Below are positions 60,101-64,000 of a stretch of 64,000 nucleotides of DNA, piece after piece (the stretch's first letter is position 1; each line of letters starts with the position of its first letter). The notes beneath the pieces are model-generated. The model ran no database searches. It saw only the letters and a program-made list of their open reading frames with translations, and had not been told where the DNA came from. A program made the translations under genes and the position numbers. Source of the DNA: Ophthalmolycus amberensis (Eukaryota; Chordata; Actinopteri; Perciformes; Zoarcidae). Location: assembly GCA_024529925.1 (NCBI GenBank), contig JAFEUB010001479.1, forward strand, positions 338,501 through 402,500, read 5' to 3'.

Positions 60101-60820
60101 GCATGTATGAGGGAGTCACTCTGGGGGCCACATTTTCAACATTTATCTAAGGAGCTGGTGTCAAACTTATGAAACATGTCTCTACTTTAGTATTTTCCTG
60201 ATATTCATTTATACTGAATTAAATTGTGGTAATTTTAAATGTGAGTTGTAAACATTCCTTCCATACCGAGGTCTGTCTTCCATCTGTTGTATGTTTTGTA
60301 GCAGTTCTTCATGACTCTCTTTGATAATAATGTTGTAAACAGCCCTCACTGATTGTGTTGCTGCTGTCTGACAATCTGATTCATTATGAGTGGAATAAAT
60401 TGGAGTAATGTCAATTACTTTAAATGAACGGTAAATGATTCATTATTAAAGATAATCAATGGCATTGAGACAAAACTGCTTTGCAGAGTCCTGTTTCAGG
60501 CTTTGAAAGAAACAAAATCAGTAATTTACTTGACTTACATAAAAAATAATGACAAAAGTAAAAGGTTCTGTCCAAACGTCTCACTTTGGTCTGTACCCAG
60601 GGGAAGTCTTTAAGGAGAGGAAGACATCTTGACCCTCAGGTATTGGCTTCATGCGTGCTGAGAGGGGCTGATGGAGTTCTGGCCTTTTCTCAAGAACAGC
60701 CATCAGCTGGCAGATGTCACGCTGTTCTGCTTTAATACAAAATCATTTTCATGACACAGCAGGAACAAGGACAGAGAGTTCTGTCCCCCTCCCCCCACAC
60801 ACACGCACACGCGCACACAC

Positions 60821-60864
<44 letters not shown>

Positions 60865-62495
60865 CTACTTGTGTTCGTACCCATTGATTTGTGGGATTCA
60901 TCAATGTGTTTCTTACTTCTGCTCCTCTCAGGTGAGAGGAAATGTTACGAGTGGTTGAGAGCACTCTTACTAAGATAAGGTGATTACCAAGTGTTGGTGA
61001 ATAAAGGAAACATGCGACGCATGTTGGGTTTAACACATTCATTTGTGTGGAAGAATCAAGTTAAACCAACAAGTACAAAATAAACAGGATGAAAACGTGA
61101 TGATGTAATTGATTGATCATTTTACTTCTAAGATTTATGTTGAAAAGACAAATTCAAAATATGCAACATGTAAATATATATTTTTTAAGTCCATGAAACA
61201 TCATTTTCTTAGTTTGGTGCAGCTTAAATATCTCTTGTTGATCAGAAGTAATTTTTTTAGTCAAATTCATTGTGCTGCAATACAAAATCATTAACACAAC
61301 TTAATCATTTTGCTTTTAATTAACCTAATATAATCGCGTGGGACCTGTTGACAAATCAGCTGTAAAATAACATTTGTTTACGTTTATTTAACAGAAACTC
61401 GATTTCACTGAACTCCTTCTTCTTCCGGCCTTTATAAAGTGTTTAGGGGGCGTTACCTATGACAATAACAAACAATAGGCCACGCCCTTCTGATTTATGA
61501 TCAAGTGTGATTCTTCTTTCAGCATTAAGAACGTTTGGTGCATCTGGAGGTGACTTCTCTTCTTCTTTTAGGAGAACGTAGCTGCACAGACCGGTGACAT
61601 TCGAACGATTTGAGAGAAACACGACTCAGATTATACTTTTGCTTCTGAGGCTGCACAGAACAGGAACTTTGATGAACTCAGTCTGCAGGTCGGATCTCAA
61701 CAGAGTTAAAGGAATAGTTTGACATTTTGGGAATGAGCTCATTCACTTTCCTTACGAGCGTTAGATGAGAAGATGGATGCCCCTCTCCTCTTTATCTACC
61801 TCTAACTCCATCCTAATGGATGACATGTTCTCACTTCATCTCACACATTTCATCTCACTGTCCTGCTGAGCTCTCGAGCTCCAGCCGGCTTTGTGATTGG
61901 AGCCGCCGCAGACACACATTTCTGATCTTCTGAGTTACATAAGCTCCAAGAAACAGACTCTCAGTGATCTATGAGCCGTGTGACGCAAACTCAGAGGGAC
62001 AAAGGCAACCAAGGACACAGGTGCTCTGCTGAGTCTTTGCCGAGTTATCGCCACGGTAACAAAAAGAATAGGCAAATAAGAGCGGTGGGAAAGCAGCTGT
62101 GTGTGAGGAACAATGAGGGGGGGGGGCAACGATTGAACCGTGTGAGCACCACAGACTGTATGTCAGACGTGGACGTACTCGGTTTGTGGACTGCCGTCTG
62201 AAGCCTTGAGTTCGGTGATTTTGGTTCGCATTCGACGTGCTTGCGACAGTCGTGATACGTTAGATTCGTCCACTAGAAGTGAACCACCTTGCAACACACG
62301 GTGTGTGTGTGTGTGTGTGCGTGCGTGCGTGTGCGTGCGCGTCTCACACCTGGTGAACTCCGTCGCTGGCCGTGTAGACGGAGCGCAGCTGCTTCAGGTG
62401 GTCTCTGGTGTGGCTCAAACCTCGGAGGGTCTTGAAGATCTCGCCCACAGCGGAATGGGCTCGCTCCGTGGTCAGCTCCTCGGGGTTCGCACAAC
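50944..62495 (-). CDS. scfd2: scfd2, Sec1 family domain-containing protein 2, C-terminal exons; 5' part lies right of the window
   Basis: Four exons on the minus strand: 62350-62495, 55113-55247, 52391-52510 and 50944-51033 (TGA 50946-50944). They give 162 residues plus one split codon. The joined protein reads SVYTASDGVHQ, ATYRPFLRQILEEVFHPDRP, ECPDIEHTSG, LLKTGFSMFMK, VSRPHPSDNPLLLLFLVGGV and VLVLSTRLLRPTDVPELLFT. I recognise these as the C-terminal end of SCFD2, a Sec1/Munc18-type protein. The LLLLFLVGGVTPSE stretch is the conserved last strand region of the Sec1 fold. Sec1 proteins bind SNAREs in membrane fusion; the SCFD2 role is poorly defined. All phases close. Convergent with rasl11b, as in human. 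No exon is seen between 62495 and the window end. Confidence 0.94.
51555..51938. repeat. (TCC)128 / (GGA)128 microsatellite in the last scfd2 intron
   Basis: 384 bp of pure TCC on the plus strand, GGA on the scfd2 sense strand. No interruptions are visible. The poly-Gly, poly-Arg and poly-Leu frames over it are artefacts. Length in the assembly may be a lower bound. Confidence 0.98.
52391..52510 (-). CDS. scfd2: scfd2 exon
   Basis: 40 codons: VSRPHPSDNPLLLLFLVGGV then TPSELRLIRDIVTTHKPGTQ. The acceptor is CTGCAG and the donor is GTGAGTC. The exon itself begins GTGAGTC, which mimics a donor. Confidence 0.94.
52575..52760 (+). repeat. Dispersed repeat (family E), copy 2
   Basis: Shares blocks with 43840-43975 (for example 'aggagaaatctacagacg' and 'cagacaaagtat'). 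Lies in an scfd2 intron. Confidence 0.6.
53165..53530 (+). repeat. Dispersed repeat (family F), copy 2
   Basis: Matches 111-400 in order and orientation and shares a further part with 21275-21370 ('gatggtttactgact', 'gagcg-ttgaaatgattt'). Non-coding. Confidence 0.6.
54230..54365. repeat. Fragment of a common fish repeat
   Basis: 'cagtgccttgctcaagggca' followed by 'cctcggca' and 'actgagcgactgccgcc' is a stretch I remember from many fish sequences. Parent element uncertain. The rest of 53530-55110 shows nothing I can name, apart from (TGC/TGG)n at about 54870-54910. Confidence 0.45.
55113..55247 (-). CDS. scfd2: scfd2 exon
   Basis: 45 codons in phase 0: ATYRPFLRQILEEVFHPDRP through LLKTGFSMFMK. 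The acceptor is TTGCAG and the donor is GTGAGAC. Confidence 0.94.
55260..56780. other. scfd2 intron sequence, nothing identifiable
   Basis: A duplicated 'gagctcgttagcatt' occurs at about 55460-55495. No exon-like open frame has family resemblance. Confidence 0.4.
56784..56828. repeat. (CA)n microsatellite
   Basis: About 22 CA units with one CG interruption. Confidence 0.9.
56975..57101. repeat. (CG)n/(CA)n alternating tract
   Basis: cgcgcgcg blocks are joined to long CA runs twice, giving about 125 bp of almost strict purine-pyrimidine alternation. This is a strong Z-DNA candidate. Confidence 0.93.
57463..58726 (-). mobile_element. TIR element carrying the 39-bp minisatellite, copy 2 (scfd2 intron)
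   Basis: The ends are 'aaagttactgtgaggagc' and 'gtagttccctacttt', with TTTAA next to the right end. The element is in opposite orientation to 27709-29268 and keeps an extra stretch (58451-58550) that copy 1 lost. Read on its sense strand, the repeat frame is preceded by DSRSYDCRSKAAGEADLGL and followed by ESELKEVLVNLHEFIW. Confidence 0.75.
57711..58450 (-). repeat. 39-bp minisatellite array, 19 units
   Basis: Same consensus unit as 27893-29139, reverse complemented. 740 bp equals 19 x 39 minus 1; the missing base is at about 58036 (gaccgtcc for gaccggtcc). Confidence 0.97.
58998..59019. repeat. Poly(C) tract
   Basis: About 20 consecutive C within an scfd2 intron. Similar G/C runs occur at 43319-43333, 53010-53023 and 62918-62928. 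Confidence 0.85.
59595..60073 (+). repeat. Dispersed repeat family A, copy 7 (most complete)
   Basis: About 480 bp from 'gtcaacctccggttctg' to 'cttatgtacagtcggtg'. It contains all blocks seen in other copies, including 'ccaccagggggcgactcctc', 'gggcggggctac', 'cacttcctgttcactggttg' and 'agatggcgacggccaaatcg'. No coding frame. The class is unknown to me. Confidence 0.9.
60080..60735. other. scfd2 intron sequence, nothing identifiable
   Basis: AT-rich, no exon or named repeat. Confidence 0.4.
60798..60862. repeat. (CA)n microsatellite with CG interruptions
   Basis: About 30 CA units including cacgcgcaca-type interruptions, in an scfd2 intron. Confidence 0.9.
60870..62148. other. scfd2 intron sequence with one repeat fragment
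   Basis: 'ttaaaggaatagtttgacat' followed by 'gagcgttagatgagaagatg' (61705-61775) belongs to an abundant fish repeat I remember. Nothing else is identifiable. Confidence 0.4.
62150..62231 (-). repeat. Dispersed repeat family A, terminal fragment
   Basis: 'acagactgta', 'ggtttgtggactgccgtctg' and 'aagccttgagttcgg' resemble the 31003-31110 end of copy 3. Confidence 0.6.
62299..62341. repeat. (GT)n(GCGT)n tract at an scfd2 5' splice site
   Basis: On the scfd2 strand this is CGCGCACGCA followed by CA repeats, starting about 9 nt after the GTGTGAGA donor. Confidence 0.93.
62350..62495 (-). CDS. scfd2: scfd2 exon (first visible)
   Basis: Acceptor TGTCAG. Two bases finish a split codon, then CANPEELTTERAHSAVGEIF, KTLRGLSHTRDHLKQLRSVY and TASDGVHQ follow. 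The donor GTGTGAGA is followed within about 10 nt by CG/CA repeats. Confidence 0.92.
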
Positions 62496-62499
62496 CTGA

Positions 62500-64000
62500 C
62501 AACACAAACACACACTCGCACTAAGCGTGATGCAACAGAGGAAGATAGCTCACTGAAGTGCGACAGGCTGCACAAAAGATTTACATAAAATCAGAAACAT
62601 CCCACGTTTGTGAGAGGAGAGCTACACATGCAAGAAAACATTTGCATCTGCGAACAAAAATGGGCCTGTAAACATGTAACGTCTTTCTTGCGGGTAATGT
62701 TCTCAGCTGGGTGTGCGCTGAAAACAATTATCAAGGTAAACGCATGGCAGCGAGAGGACAAGAGCTCCTTTATTCCAGCAGAAAATGCTCGCCGTCTAAT
62801 CAAAAGCTAATGTTCCCTCCGTTTCTAAAGAAGTGCGTCAGGAAGCAAAGGCCTGCTGTGAAATAAACCCCCAAATGACAGAGCATGAGATAAAAGGGGA
62901 GGGAGCTCTGTGGAGGGGGGGGGGGGAGCAAGAGCAGAAGAATGTGAAAGTGAACGGAGGAGAAAGCGAGAGGACGGAGAGACCGCGAAGAGAAGACGAG
63001 AGGACGGCGGAGACGTTTACAGAGTAGGTCGACTGGCACCTGCACTTCCCCCGGAGCTGCTCAGGGACGTAACAGGGAGGTCAGCTCCGCTGTGCAGGAG
63101 AGAAAAGCTAAAGGCTCATAATGAAGGACACTGGTGACTCCACCATCAGGCCTGAAAATCAGAAAACTTACCGAAGATCTTTTTTCATACAGCAATGTAG
63201 CTGTTGTGTATTTTTAAACATTCTTTATGTGGAATATAATCCCATGACAGACTTTAAGCTCCCACTTCCTGGAGCTGGAAGAAGAAGATAAAACCACTTC
63301 ATGTCTTCCTCCTCTCAGGCCTGTTAGTCCACATTGGGATAATTTTAATACTTTCTTGTAATAATAATAATAATAGTGTATTTTTAATGGTAGGTGGAAG
63401 CATGAAATGCGTTAGTTAAACGCTGTTGTTCTTTTAATAATGGCTTTAGAAAATATGAGTTTCTCTTAATATGTAAAGTCACTGAGAAAGTTCACATGAA
63501 CCGATGGGACCATATGAGCCGACCCCTTCACCGCTGACGGGAGCTCCGGATATGACGGATGGCTAGTTAGCTGGTCTCAGGAGCTGGCTAGTGAGCTAGC
63601 TCTCCTCCTTCACTCCCGCCTGCTCTCCTCCTGGCAAACTGGTCTCCGAGCATGAAGGAGTGAGGCCAAGGGAGCGGACACTCAGCCCACTGTTCTATAA
63701 CCAGCGTAGCATGAATTAGCAAGGTAGCTAGCTAATTAATACAATCCAACAACTTAATGCTTCATCCACACACTGTTGTTCACAGCGTAGGAAAACACGC
63801 TGCTACCGCCAGATAAATGACACCATGCTGTCAGTGGGCCATCTCTTCATCTATCTACTCGCTTAGTCTGTTAGCATCAAGGCTAAGCTAAACTATTAGT
63901 AACATTTCAACAGAACATGTAGACGTCCTCCTGAAAGTCTTCAATCCATTTTAAATACACACTCATCTGTGTTCATTATCTACGCCAACCATTCACACAA
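62500..64000. other. scfd2 intron sequence to window end
   Basis: No further scfd2 exon is recognised. There is a purine-rich segment (62890-63020) with a G run, an (AAT)n-like run at 63360-63375, and 'gctagctaatta'-type low-complexity sequence at 63725-63740 similar to 23640-23880. Confidence 0.45.

Overview
This window is vertebrate nuclear DNA from a teleost fish, probably a percomorph. The evidence is split genes with GT-AG introns, fish-type SINE and L2 retrotransposons, very many microsatellites, and four genes in an order I know from human 4q12. The order and strands are spata18 (+), usp46 (-), rasl11b (+), scfd2 (-), matching the human arrangement SPATA18-USP46-RASL11B-SCFD2. There are no prokaryotic features, no CRISPR array and no operons. 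Most long open frames here are read-through of tandem repeats rather than genes.

Layout. 1-3.75 kb: the last five exons of spata18 (mitochondria-eating protein, C-terminal part), stop at 3672, poly(A) signal at 3740. 3.75-17.5 kb: intergenic DNA with a 13-bp tandem repeat, a foldback element, a tRNA-derived SINE and an L1-like remnant. 17.5-34.1 kb: usp46 on the minus strand, all nine coding exons (21865-33757), giving a 370-residue deubiquitinase. Its introns hold a 26-bp palindromic array, a 1.25-kb array of 39-bp units and an L2 LINE nested inside an older repeat. Its promoter has CCAAT and GC boxes near 34.1 kb. 34.2-46.9 kb: intergenic, with a 32-bp array (39.8-40.7 kb), a CpG-dense 13-bp array (42.4-42.9 kb), G-rich tracts and several dispersed repeats. 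46.9-49.45 kb: rasl11b, complete in four exons, with CCAAT and TATA boxes. 50.7-64 kb: the 3' part of scfd2 on the minus strand (four exons); the remaining exons lie beyond the right edge. Its introns carry a 384-bp TCC/GGA tract, a second copy of the 39-bp-repeat element in opposite orientation, and CA/CG tracts.

The four genes do not form a pathway. USP46 removes ubiquitin, SPATA18/MIEAP acts in mitochondrial quality control, RASL11B is an atypical Ras-like GTPase, and SCFD2 is a Sec1/Munc18-like protein. They are linked by old synteny. I found no convincing new gene system. The observations most worth following are: a mobile element carrying a 39-bp (13-codon) minisatellite, present twice in inverted orientation around usp46 exons 1-2 and rasl11b; microsatellites sitting in splice-signal positions (a TTTCC repeat as the polypyrimidine tract of usp46 exon 3, GT and CA repeats a few bases from 5' splice sites); a 40-unit CpG-dense array without indels; and two nested insertions whose empty sites can be read from sister repeat copies.

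All exon boundaries were read by eye from reading frame, splice signals and remembered family sequence. No alignment was run.
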